A stretch of 64,000 nt of DNA from Amanita rubescens (taxonomy: Eukaryota; Basidiomycota; Agaricomycetes; Agaricales; Amanitaceae), in the NCBI GenBank assembly GCA_015039365.1, contig WION01000061.1:62001-126000 (forward strand), read 5' to 3'. Each line of letters starts with the position of its first letter. Position 1 is the first letter of the stretch. Shown here piece after piece: positions 11,214 through 21,886 of the stretch. The notes below the pieces were generated by a model that did no database searches, had not been told where the DNA came from, and saw nothing but the letters and a program-made list of their open reading frames with translations. A program made the position numbers and the translations under genes.

Positions 11214-11741
11214 TGTTACAAACACGGTACGGACTCCTACATTATGATTACATGACACGTCGGACATGCTTACTTTTTCGTATATGCCTACCCCTCGCTC
11301 AATCCCCATTATGTTCACCACATACGGACTACCTCATTTCCTTATCGATCCCCATTCCGTTTACCCTATGCCCAATCCCTTGCTCATACGTGTACCATCC
11401 CCTGTGCCCCCTGTTTTACCTATACTTGCTATCGCCCTTGTTCTACTTACGATACGGCTGTGTTTCTGTACATGTATATAAACCGATGTACTGTAACGTC
11501 GAACCTTAAGTTTGACTTATTCGTTCAATTCATTTCTTGTCAATATCATCTCATCTCACCTCGAAAGAACGTCGTTTCTACTCCGTTCATTATCGCTCTC
11601 AAGGATAAGACTTCTTCTAGTCGTCTTATCACTTAGCTTATTCGTTCACCTATTGTTTGACTTGTCCGTTGGACTTAGTCTACTTTGTCGAGCGCTCATA
11701 GCGTGGATACATTGTAGGTGGAGATTGACGTGATCATAGCA
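11214..11741 (+). repeat. 3' LTR of chromovirus element 1
   Basis: 528 bp, matching the 5' LTR, followed by the target duplication CATTA at 11742-11746 and then in-frame NLR coding sequence. Confidence 0.95.
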
Positions 11742-12365
11742 CATTATTCAAGGGGGCATCAAACTATGGGAAATCTACATATGGAACATGGGAGATTTCA
11801 ATGAAGGAACTTGAATCTAGGGCTACCAGAGGATCAGGACAAGAAAGACTCATAGCTCAAAGTGCAATTATTCTTTTCAAATGCTTTGCATTTTTACATC
11901 ATGACAACATATCAGAGGACATATTCAGGACTGCTGCTGAGAACTACTACAAAAGGGATATTAAGCAGGAAAAGAGCTTGGGATTGCCACTATTGGTAGA
12001 CTTATTAGATTCTAAAACACTGTTCCTTAATGAAGCAGGTCAATGGGATAGCCTGACATTCCATGACAGTATCCGACTCTTGCTCTCATTCTCAATTATT
12101 AAAGGCAGCAATAAAATATATTCCATTCACCCATTGATACATACCTGGAGCAGAGACAGGATAAACAGGGCTGATGTGTCTGGAATTTATTATATGGCAA
12201 TTGCCCTGCTATCAAGTTCAATACATGCAAATATATGTGATGATGACTATCTTTTTTGCATGGAAATTGTTCCACATATCAGAGCAAGTCAAAAATATGC
12301 ATCTGATCTGAAGCTTGAGGTAATAAACTTTGATGATGAATGTCAAAATTTTGGATCTGCATTTC

Positions 12366-14420
12366 ACAGAACAGGAAATTTGACTGAGGCCCAGCAGTGG
12401 TACCAATATAGCATGGAAGTAAGGACTACAAAGCTAGGAGCACAACATCCAGAAACTTTTTCCAGTTTGCTGTATTTGGCAGAAGTTTACAGGAGACAAG
12501 AGTCATTGGAAAAGGCAGAGAAGCTGCAGTTGCAAGCATTGGATGGATGGATGTCCAGCTTTGGATCTGGGGATATAAAGGCCTTTGATATAATGCATGG
12601 TTTGGCATTAGTATATTGGAAGCAAGGTAGACTGGAAGAGGCAGAGAACCTGGAATTGCAAGTTTTGGATAAAACACAAGAGCTACTTGGAGCAAGTAAT
12701 CCAAATACCTGTCGTATCATCCATGGATTAGCACTAGTATATCATGACCAAGGCAGGTTGATAGAGGCAGAGAAATTGCACTTGCAAGCACTAGAAGGAA
12801 TGAAGGCAGGGCTGGGGGTGAATCATCCACATACCCTTGCCATTATGAATGATTTAGCAGTGGCTTATACAGCCCAAGGCAGGTTGAAAGAGGCAGAGCA
12901 AATGCAATTCCAGATCTTGGAAGGAAGGAAGGCAAGGCTTGGAGTTGACCATCCAAGTACTCTTGATGTCATACATCACTTGGCATTGACATACCAGAAG
13001 CAAGGTAGACTGGAAGAGGCAGAGAAACTGGAATTGCAAGTTTTGGATAAAAGGAAAGAACAACTAGGGCCAGGTAATCCAAATACCTGTCGTATCATGC
13101 AGGGTTTAGCAGTCATTTATCAGGATCAAGGCAGGTCAATAGAGGCAGAGAAATTGTACTTGCAAGCACTAGAAGGAATGAGGGCTGGGCTGGGAGCAAA
13201 TCATCCAGATACCCTTGCCATTATGAATGATTTAGCAGTGGCTTATAGGGCCCAAGGCAGGTTGAAAGAAGCTGAGAAGATGCAATTTCAGATCTTGGAA
13301 GGAAGGAAGGCAAAGCTTGGAGTTGACCATCCACAAACTCTTGAAACCATGCATCACCTGGCATTGACATTCTGGAAGCAAGGCAGACTGGAAGAGGCAG
13401 AGAAACTGGAATTGCAAGTTTTGGATAGAAAGAAAGAACAGCTTGGAGCATGTAATCCATACCTGTTGTATCATACATGGCTTAGCTGTCATATATCAGG
13501 ATCAAGGCAGGTTGGTAGAGGCAGAGAAATTGTACTTGCAAGCACTGGAAGGAATGAAGGCAGGGCTGGGAGCAAATCATCCAGATACTCTTGCCATTAT
13601 GAATGATTTAGCACTGGCTTATAGTACCCAAGGCAGATTGAAAGAGGCAGAGCAGATGCAATTCCAGGCCTTGGAAGGAAAGAAGGCAAGACTTGGACTT
13701 GACCATCCACATACTCTTGATATCATGCATCATTTGGCATTGACATACTGGAAGCAAGGTAGACTGGAAGAGGCAGAGAAACTAGAATTGCAAGTATTGG
13801 AAAAAAAGAAAGAACAACTTGGAGCAAGTAATCCAGATACCTGTCATATCATGCATGGTTTAGCACTAGTATATCAGGATCAAGGCAGGTTGATAGAGGC
13901 AGAGAAATTGTACCTGCAAGCACTAGAAGGAATAAAGGCAGGGCTGGGAATGAATCATCCAGATACACTTGCCATTATGAATGATTTAGCAATGGCTTAT
14001 ACAGCCCAAGGCTGTTTGAAAGCAGCAGAACAGATACAATTGCAGATCTTGGAAGGAAGGAAGGCAAGGCTTGGAGAAATTGACCACCAACAAACTCTTG
14101 ATACAATGCATCACTTGGCATTGATATACTGGAAGCAAGGTAGACTGGAAGAGGCAGAGAAACTGGAATTACAAGTTTTGGATAAAAGGAAAGAACTTGA
14201 ACTTGGAGCAGATAATCCAGATACCTATCATATCATGCATGGTTTAGCAGCAATATATTATAGTCAAGGCAGACTGACAAAGTCAGAGGAATTATACTTG
14301 CAAGTATTAGAAGGAATGAAAGCAAAGCAGGGAGCAAATCATCCAGATACTCTTGTCATTATGAATGATTTAGCAGTGATTTATGGTAGCCAAGGCAAGT
14401 TGAAGGAGGCAGAGCAACTA
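12366..14420 (+). repeat. TPR-coding repeat array with a three-unit higher-order period
   Basis: The C-terminal part of the NLR gene consists of 126-bp units, each coding one kinesin-light-chain-like TPR (motifs QGRLEEAEKL, HPDTLAIM). Units recur in a fixed order of three types (WKQGRLEEAEKLELQVLD, then DQGRLIEAEKLYLQALEG, then AQGRLKEAEQMQFQILEG), a higher-order period of about 378 bp. High similarity between distant units points to recent unequal exchange or conversion, as known for fungal NLR repeat domains. Confidence 0.85.
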
Positions 14421-14671
14421 TGAGCATTGGTGGGAAGAACAACAAGGCTTGGAGTTGGCCATTAAAGAATCTGATTTGACTTGGATGAAACCCGAGAGAC
14501 AAAGCAGAAATATGATGAGATTTGTGATAGTCAAATTGTATGCCCAGTATCCAGAGTACATGCGTCTCATTGCATTTATAAGTAGTGAGAAATAGTTGAT
14601 TTTATCATCAGTGATCAAAGAGAAGACATGAACAGTGTGATCATGAGCTGCACATGTTATTCGACTCAGTG

Positions 14672-14866
14672 GGAGATCTTGGTCAGCTTCCAAATGCGGG
14701 CCCTGTCTCAGATGTAATGCAGGTGGTCCTAAAACTCTGCCCAAGCCTTGGCCTGTGCACTCAAATCTTGACCTTGGCAAAGTGTCTGTTACCCCTCACC
14801 CTCAAGCCTTCTTGTACCCAATGCACCCTTCTTGCCTCGGCAGCCTCCCTCAGATTTATACCATTC
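14672..14866. repeat. SINE-like fragments, rearranged
   Basis: 14672-14735 resembles the minus-strand sequence at 44485-44545 (shared GCTTCCAA, GTCTCAGATG, GCAGGTGGTCC), and 14738-14866 resembles the plus strand at 44336-44470 (GCCCAAGCCTTGGCC through GGCAGCCTCC). The two halves are in opposite orientation compared with the copy at 44 kb, so this is a rearranged or two-piece relic. The rest of 14424-15561 holds no gene I can support. Confidence 0.45.
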
Positions 14867-15561
14867 ACTATCAATACATCTGCTTCCCCTATTGTTTCTG
14901 TGTACTCCTATCCTGCTGTTATATGGATTGGAAAATATGGCAGAGACTACTGATGCACAAGGACCAAGTAAGTCACAATGGATGTCTGACTGTCCACCAC
15001 AATTGATTATGCTACAGAGATCAAAGAACAATATTGATGCCCTCATTTTTGGATCCTGATCATACAAAGGACAAATGCAGCTTATGTAGGTAGTAAGACA
15101 AGTGTTTACAATATTCTTGGAATTTTGGGAAAGTCTGTAGTGTAAGGCAAGGAACAAAATCCATTGATCATCATTTACAACCAGAGTGGTAAGCCAGGTC
15201 AAAGCCTCTTTTGTAAGTATTCAGTGGCTTTAGGTGAAGATGGTACTTTAAGTGAGTTAAATGGTGAATTTCAAATATAAATGTCTCCATTCAATGCAGT
15301 GAATCCTCAGAGAGGTATTCATACAATATCATGACCAGATGTACCTTTGTCTTCCATGACTCTCAAGGTTTTGTCCAAAATGAACTTCACACATTTTTTT
15401 AAATTTTATATTATCCTCAAGACCTTGGGCAAGATCAGCACAAGAACTATGTATGAAGTTTGGACTTGGTACTGTAACTTTGTTTTATTGAAGTGTGTAT
15501 GCATTATACATACCCCTGCTATTTCACATGTAGTATTTCCAAATATGTACTCTGTCTCATC

Positions 15562-15765
15562 TCATCTTGATGCTAAATTTGTCATACTGGTAAGATTGTC
15601 TGGGTGGTCTGTTGTTTTTGTTGCATTTGTTACATCAAGCTTCTGTGCCTCATCCCACCTTCCCTGACTCGGATTCCTGTATGTTGATGCCAAATTGGCC
15701 ATGCTTGTGAAAGTGTCTGGGTGGTCTGATTCAAGCTTCCCTTTTCTTCCATTCACCACATCCAT
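15562..15765 (-). pseudogene. TPR-repeat fragment
   Basis: About one and a half TPR units of the kinesin-light-chain type (HPDTFTSMANLASTY, QGRWDEAQKL, HPDNLTSMTNLAS) lie on the minus strand just downstream of the GTPase gene. There is no start, no upstream partner domain and no room for a full array, so it is a relic of another NLR-type gene. The motif variant differs from the array at 12-14 kb, so it is not a piece of that gene. Confidence 0.7.
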
Positions 15766-15962
15766 TGAAGCTTCCTGTCACACTTTGACTTAGGTAGCCC
15801 ATGTGATAATGATAGCCTGCTAGAATTTACAAAATTTATTTGCTTTGTTTCATGCCCTTCAACCTGTCCCTGCATGTATTGCCAACAACATACACATACT
15901 GTGTGTCCACATTAGAAAGAAAATTTGAGTGAATAACCAAAGGAAGGCATATGAGAAGTGAT

Positions 15963-18900
15963 CTATGTATAAATAAATCTGAGCTCAATGCAAAGGCTAT
16001 ACAGCCAATAGATCACCTGAATATCATGCTGGGTGTTTCAGATAAGTGATTCACAAGTAGTCCATGACTAGACAAAGTACCTACCATCAATGTGAGTCAC
16101 CTGCCAGTAGAGTAATGTGATCAAATCTTGATGATCAGAGTGCATAAAGTCAGGAGTAACATCAGTCTTCAGCTTCTGAACATAGCCTTTTTGCTTGAAT
16201 TGATCAAAGGCTTCTGTGACTGATTGCAAAAATGGTTTATTGATCCAAAAGGATAGCCTCTTGGCAATGATAATAATTGCTTGAAACTTTAAGCAAACAT
16301 ACAGTAAATGAAAAGGAACAGTTTACCAGCTAAGGCCTGACAATCACTTGGCTTATTGTAACACCATCAGTTGTGTACTACCCAAAGGAAAGAACAAAAT
16401 ACCTTGACATGAAAGTTGCTTTGGATGTCTCCAAACATGGAGAAAAGTTCATACTGGTTTATGAGATAGAGTAAAACAACATATCATCAGACCTACACAC
16501 TATCATGCAAACTGATATGAACATCAATGCCTCATGAACAAGCATCACTCACCTGGAAATTGAGGAAAGTGATATAAGTGAAAGAAGTGATCACATGAGG
16601 TGGGACTGGGTCAGCTGAAATGAAATCTTACAATCTATGATAATGGTGTATAAGGAAGATATGGAAAAGATATGGCAACATGCTTACTTTCTGGTATACA
16701 TAAGACAATCATGAATTGAAGTATACTGAGAGTGCAGGTCAGACAATTTGCGATGTCACTCACTTGCTGTTGGTGAAAGGAAAAAGATGTAATGAGATTG
16801 CTTTTCACAAAATGTGCAATGTCACCCACTCGCTTTTGATGATGTAATGAGACTGACTTTCACAAAATGTGCAATGTCACTCACATTCTGTTAGTGATAG
16901 GAAAATACTATGTGAGACTGGGGCTTTCACAAAATGTGCAATGTTGCTCACAATCTGTTGGTGATAGGGATGTGATGAGACTGCCTTTGAAAAATGTGAA
17001 TTGTCACTCACAAGCTGTTGGCCATAGGAAAAGATGTGATGAGACTGCCATTCACAAAATGTTCAATGTCACTCACTGGCTGTTGGTCATAGAAAAAGAT
17101 GTGATGAGACTACAGTTCACAAAATGTGCAACTTGAATGTCACTCACCAGCTGTTGGTAACAGGAAAAGAGGTGATGAACTGCCATTGACAAAATGTGGA
17201 ATGACACTCACTCACTGTTGGTGATAGGAAAAGATGTGATGAGACTGCTTTTCACAAAATGTGCATCACTTACTTGCTGTTGGTGATGGGAAAAGATGTG
17301 ATGAGACTGCCTTTCATGGAATGTGGAATGTCACTTACTCGCTGTTGGTAATAGGAAAAGATGTGATGAAACCAGTGCCTTTGACAAAATGTTCAATGTC
17401 ACTCACTTGCTGTTGGTCATAGAAAGGATGTGATGAGACTGCCTTTCACAAAATATGTAATGTTGCACACTTCCTGTTGGCCATAGGGAAAGATGTGATG
17501 AGATTGCCTTTCATGGGTGTGCAATGTCACTCACAAACTGTTGGTAATGGGAAAAGATGTGACAAGACTGCCTTTCACAAAATGTGGATTGTCACTTACA
17601 ACCTGTTGGTCATAGGAAGAGAAGTGATGAGACTGTCTTTCACAAAATGTGCAATGTCACTCACTTTCTGTTGATCATAAGAAAGTTGTGATGAGACAGC
17701 CTTTCACAAAATGTGTAATGTCACTCACATCCTGATAATGATAAGAAAAGATGTGATGAGACTGCCTTTGCAAAATGTGGATTATCACTCACTTTCTGTT
17801 TGTGACAGGAAAAGATGTGATGAGACTGCCTTTGACAAAATGTGCAATGTCACTCACTCGCTGTTGGAAATAGGAAAAGATGTGATGATACTGCATTTCA
17901 CAAAGTGTCCAATGTCACTCACTTCCTGTTGGTAACAGGGAAAGATGTGACAAGACTGCATTTCACAAAATGTGCAATGTCACTCACATACTGTTGGTGA
18001 TAGGAAAAGATGTGATGAGATTGTGGTTCACAAAATGTACAATGTCACTGACAAACTGTTGGTCATAGGAAGAGATATGATAAGACTGCCTGTCACAAAA
18101 TGTGTAATGCCACCTACATCCTGTTGGTAACAGCAAAAGATGTGATGAGACTGCCTTCCACAAAAATCTTCAAGCTCACATCCTGTTAGTGATAAGGGAA
18201 ATACATAGAACAGTTGCTCAGAAATATTTGCAATGTTACTCACATACTGTTGGCCATAGGCAAAATTTTGACAGGGTCATCTTCTTAATCATTAAACTAG
18301 CATGACATGCTGCCAACCTGCTATATTATAGGAAAACGTGAGATTTACACTGCTTTTCACAATACTTGCAACACCACTCACAATCTGTAGAACAACAAAT
18401 GTGTACAACTTGTCCTGTAGCAGAGTGGCTAGCATCACTCACTTCCTTTGGAAAGGAATTAGCATCATGAGTTGGGACAAAGAAAACAATGTGACTGACT
18501 CTCTTTTGCCATAGTATTTCATATGATGATGAATCATATCTCACAAAAGGATCACATACATCCTGTTTGTTTTGCCATAGTTTGTGACTTTGTCAAGACT
18601 CAGCTTTGGAAAGAAGAAATATTTACTGTCTGTTGTTTTGAGACAAGATGTAATGATTATAAGCAGACAGAAAGGAAAAGTCACTTACTTCCTGTTATTA
18701 ATGCAAAGAACTTTGTTGAGACTGTCTTTCAGATAATAGTATGTCACCAACTTTCTGTTGTTCATTGAGTTATGTTTGATAAGCTGCACAAACATCAATG
18801 TTGCTTACTTTCTTTAAGCAGGTCAAGTGTGGTGTGAAGCAGTGTTATATTACTCACTCCCTCAGCTGTCCATGAGAAGCTGGATTGACAAGTTTGCTTG

Positions 18901-20853
18901 CAATGATAGATTAACTCACTTGCTATTGGTCATATGATGCACAATGAGATCATTTACAAAAAATCAAAATTGAGTCATGTCACTCACTTCCTGTAGATTA
19001 TGGGACAAGTAGGGACAAGATTCCTGATCACAAAAGGAAGCATTTCTCACAAACTGTTGTCATGAAACGACATGTGGGATCTATGCTAGTTCAATGTCAC
19101 TTACCCACTGATATTAATGTCTTCCAAGTCAGATTCTGCCAGCAAGAAGGTGACAACTCACCTGTGTTTCACTCAGTTGTTCATTGGCCATCTGAAACAT
19201 GATTAACCTTGTTCTCATGTGAGGGCATTTGAGTGTTACTTACCTTGATGATCTGTTACAAGTATTTACATATCATTCCATATAAGGCCACCTACCTCCC
19301 TGTCCACCTATTCCCATTTAACCTTTCCAATGCTAATGTGCAGTTTGAAGAAAATGCATACCCAGAGATGTGGAAATTTTGAAAAAACTATGAGAATGAC
19401 ATCATCCCATGTCCAATGTTTATGTTTCAGAACATGTCTAAACAATGTTGATGTTAGTAAGTGACATGTTGAATGTGACCCTCACTGAAGTGCAGATTTA
19501 ACACAAAGGTCAAGATTATTCATCTGTGTTGAAACAAACAGCTGATGTATGCTGCCATCATCTATTGCATCAGCAGTTTGCTGACTTAATTCAGCACAAT
19601 TCTTCTCTGGTAAATCCATGTCTAGGAACAAGTTAACAACATTACACCAATTTTTCATGAAGAAATAAACCCTCATCACTCTCACCTTCCAATCGCACAT
19701 ATGCCTTGGGAGGATATTTGGTATCCAAAACTTTAGGAAGATAAACTTTCTGAAAAGTGATTTCAGCAATTTCACTGGCTCTCTCCCACTTATCTTCATC
19801 CTTTGCATCAGGCAAGTTGACAAATTCAGTGGCTATTTGACCATCAAATTTAGTGAATATAACCACCAAAGCAACTGTAAAGGAAATATTTACTAGTCAG
19901 TACAAGTAGATTTTGTGGCAAGTTGGCCAATGGAAAGGAGGTAACAGTAGTTAAGGGTAAACAATCTCTCCAAAACCAACAGGTTACAAGATGAGATATG
20001 AATTCATTAGGACTCACCTCTGCCTGTCCCTTTATTGAAGAATTCAAGTTCTGCAGGTAGAATGGGACGAGGGCTGTCCATGGGTATACAGTACCTACAG
20101 GATGCCAGGTCAGACAGTACTGTAAAGAGATAAAGCAAGATACCAAATTGCATGCAACTGATTCTTCAGCTCAGTTTCTGCAGACTTCTTTTCAATGAAC
20201 TTCCAGGCAATCTCCAATTCCTCAGTTGAGCCAGATTCAAAACCCTGTGAGTCATGGAAGACAAAGTTACTTCCAGGGTATGTAATTTGATGCCAAATAT
20301 CATGCAGGCCTCTCTGTTATCATTGCATCTGAATGGGTACATCCCTGCACCATTATCTGACTCACCCCAAGTAATGGCATCAAATGAATCACAGACTGTT
20401 CAAGCTGATTCCCTGCAAGAAACTCACAGTCAAAGGAAGCACAAAACTCAGAGTGATTTACCATCTTTATCATATATAATAGGCTTTGTCCCCTTTGCTA
20501 TGCCACAAACCTTCTCAAGGATGGTTGTCTTGCCTGCATTAGCCCTCCCAATGACAAGGATGCGAAAGTGTGGGCATAGATAGTGTTCCCTGAGGATTTG
20601 AACATGTGTCTCATCAGGATCTGATAAGTGTCAGTTAAGGATTAGCAATCCTGAAACACATACTCAAAGAAGGTGCAGCAGTTGTAGCTGCCATGACTGA
20701 TGTTGTGCTAGGAGCATGAGTTTGTGTGTGAGCTGCCTTACTTGCCAAATCCTGCTTAAATTTCTGGGCTAACTTTCCCAGCATTGAGAATTTGAGCCAA
20801 TAACATTTTTTTTCCCAGACATTTTTGGGACCAGCTATACAATGAGGTTGCAA
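15963..20853 (-). CDS. G-domain GTPase-like protein with a long single-codon exon array
   Basis: Proposed exons, minus strand: 20853-20664, 20620-20462 (P-loop GRANAGKTT), 20412-20366, 20313-20144 (FHDSQGFESG, the G3 region), 20094-20018, 19874-19686 (FTKFDGQI, the G4 TKxD motif), 19621-19486 (LFVSTQMNN), 19437-19362, then 19307-19296 (12 nt), 19252-19244 (9 nt), 19191-19162 (30 nt), 39 exons of 3 nt (19107 to 16688), 16614-16553, 16453-16403, 16286-16101, and 16016-15963 ending in TAG. The N-terminal half matches basidiomycete P-loop GTPases of unknown role, likely cytoplasmic signalling proteins. From 19362 onward nearly every junction falls in phase 0. Two points are unresolved: one microexon (17212-17214) reads TGA, and the 62-nt exon at 16614 needs one extra upstream base to stay in frame. 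Either a unit is skipped or spliced differently, or this copy is damaged. Confidence 0.75.
16688..19107 (-). other. Array of 39 three-nucleotide exons in the GTPase gene
   Basis: On the minus strand every 49-76 bp shows AG, three bases, then GTGAGT/GTAAGT. The core unit is about 65 bp (62-nt intron, ending TATCACCAACAG or similar, branch-like CTCAT). Codons by lowest coordinate, in gene order: TGG 19105; TTT 19051; GAA 18988; CAA 18920; GGA 18858; AAA 18809; AAA 18752; GAA 18689; ACA 18627; GAT 18560; AGA 18500; GAA 18443; ATT 18382; CAG 18318; TAT 18244; GAT 18180; GAT 18118; TTT 18053; TAT 17988; GAA 17923; CGA 17858; AAA 17793; GAT 17729; AAA 17665; GTT 17600; TTT 17535; GAA 17471; CAA 17407; CGA 17339; CAA 17274; TGA 17212; CTG 17148; CCA 17077; CTT 17012; ATT 16952; AAT 16885; CGA 16830; CAA 16764; AAA 16688. 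Introns in the core are similar but not identical; those near 18.3-19.1 kb are much more diverged. Confidence 0.82.
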
Positions 20854-21314
20854 GCTCCCCCATCAAGATGAGATTGTTTGATAGGGTGGTGGTGAAAAGG
20901 AAATGCACACCAGAGATAATGATGTTGGCTGGGTGTGACTCGTGAGAATCAAGAAGTGTATGGACTTGGACCGTGACAGAGGTAATGGATGATGTTTCTG
21001 GTGTTTGGATTCCGATTATGACTCCATGAGATCGGAGGGAATAGTGAATTAGATGGTGGATACCTACTCGTAGTACGCGAGTAGTAGCCTAGTAGGGCTC
21101 AGCTCGAGGCGCTCGTGCCTCAGATAATCGTGGGAAAGGCTTCAGTTAGAAACGATAGGCTTGAGCTGGACGCTCAGAGCGATGCGAGTGTACCGGGTGG
21201 AATCGAATGGTGCGTCTGGTCAAAGGGTTGAGAGTGCGCAGGACTGAAAGTTCAGGCAGCACTGACCGGGGACCCTGGGTTGCTCTCAGGCCCAGTGGTA
21301 CATATTTGAATAAC
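20854..21314. other. Intergenic, no gene seen
   Basis: This holds the upstream region of the GTPase gene and the left flank of the Plavaka element. No ORF or RNA gene is supported. Confidence 0.6.
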
Positions 21315-21475
21315 ATCATCAGGAAAACCACCCCCTGTGGAATAAAGGAAATTCCGTGTAAATAGTCTTAATTATGGGTAAATTACAGTCAATTAACACA
21401 CTCGGTTATTTGTTGGACGACATCGGATGTAGTTTCACTCAAATTAAGGTAAATAAGACAAGCCCTAAGTAATGG
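21315..21475 (+). repeat. Left terminal inverted repeat
   Basis: About 80% match to the reverse complement of 27980-28140, including the terminal ATCATCAGGAAAA and internal ACACTCGGTTATTTGTTG. Confidence 0.85.
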
Positions 21476-21886
21476 GTATCCATAAGATTAGAATGATCAA
21501 TACGACATTATAGAGAACTTTGAAATAGTAAATATGTGCGGTAATCTGTGAATGGGTTTACAAGAAATGTATTGCACTCTTCTAAAACGGTGTGACTATT
21601 CCATTCCCGAGGCATGGATCTTCCCGGGAGTGGCGAGAGATGGATACTTTGGGAGATATCGGTCACAGGAACAATGCTCGCAACACGAGCATTCTGCTGA
21701 AATGAGCGCGACACTTTGTAAAGCCCAGTCTTCGGTTCGGGAGTCCTTTGGAACGGAGTGAACCACTCTACATAAGCGAGGTGGTGAGGCGGATGGTTGC
21801 TATCACCAAATAAGAGCTTGCAAGCTCTGGGTGTGATACTGAATATAACGCGGATCTGAGCAACACGGTATGCTAGTATGAGTACC

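Larger units (their letters stand above)
3086..11741 (+). mobile_element. Full-length Ty3/gypsy chromovirus, element 1
   Basis: The element is bounded by two 528-bp LTRs (3086-3613 and 11214-11741) beginning TGTTAC and ending CA, and by a 5-bp target duplication CATTA (3081-3085 and 11742-11746). Internally it has a self-priming site, gag, a pol with protease, RT, RNase H, integrase and chromodomain, then a third ORF with an overlapping reading frame, a hairpin and a polypurine tract. The LTRs differ at only about half a dozen positions, indicating a fairly recent insertion. Pol is interrupted by a solo LTR at 5710-6059 and ORF3 carries a stop, so this copy is not autonomous now. Confidence 0.96.
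2161..14423 (+). pseudogene. NB-ARC-TPR NLR-type gene, split by a gypsy insertion and frameshifted
   Basis: Proposed exons are 2161-2247 (N-terminal motif ITGGNFYDIAGN, typical of fungal STAND proteins), 2312-2538 (P-loop GMGGVGKT) and 2587-3085 (rest of NB-ARC, with FDNADGG and ILITSRN), joining 11747-14423 (end of NB-ARC with YGTWEIS, then about 15 TPRs of 42 residues). Introns are 2248-2311 and 2539-2586. The chromovirus at 3086-11741 splits the third exon. Deleting it together with one copy of the 5-bp duplication leaves the two halves in frame, so the insertion hit a coding exon. A second lesion is independent: in the repeat near 13459 two bases are missing compared with sister repeats (CCATACCTG against CCAAATACCTG), shifting the frame for the last 320 codons. 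Such proteins are predicted nucleotide-binding signal receptors acting in non-self recognition (family knowledge). In this genome the copy looks inactive. Confidence 0.88.

Noticed and set aside
16867..17935. Plus-strand ORFs with repeated CNVTH and CDETA-type peptides
   Set aside because: They are translations of the antisense strand of the intron repeats; the gene is on the minus strand, and these frames are only periodic by-products.
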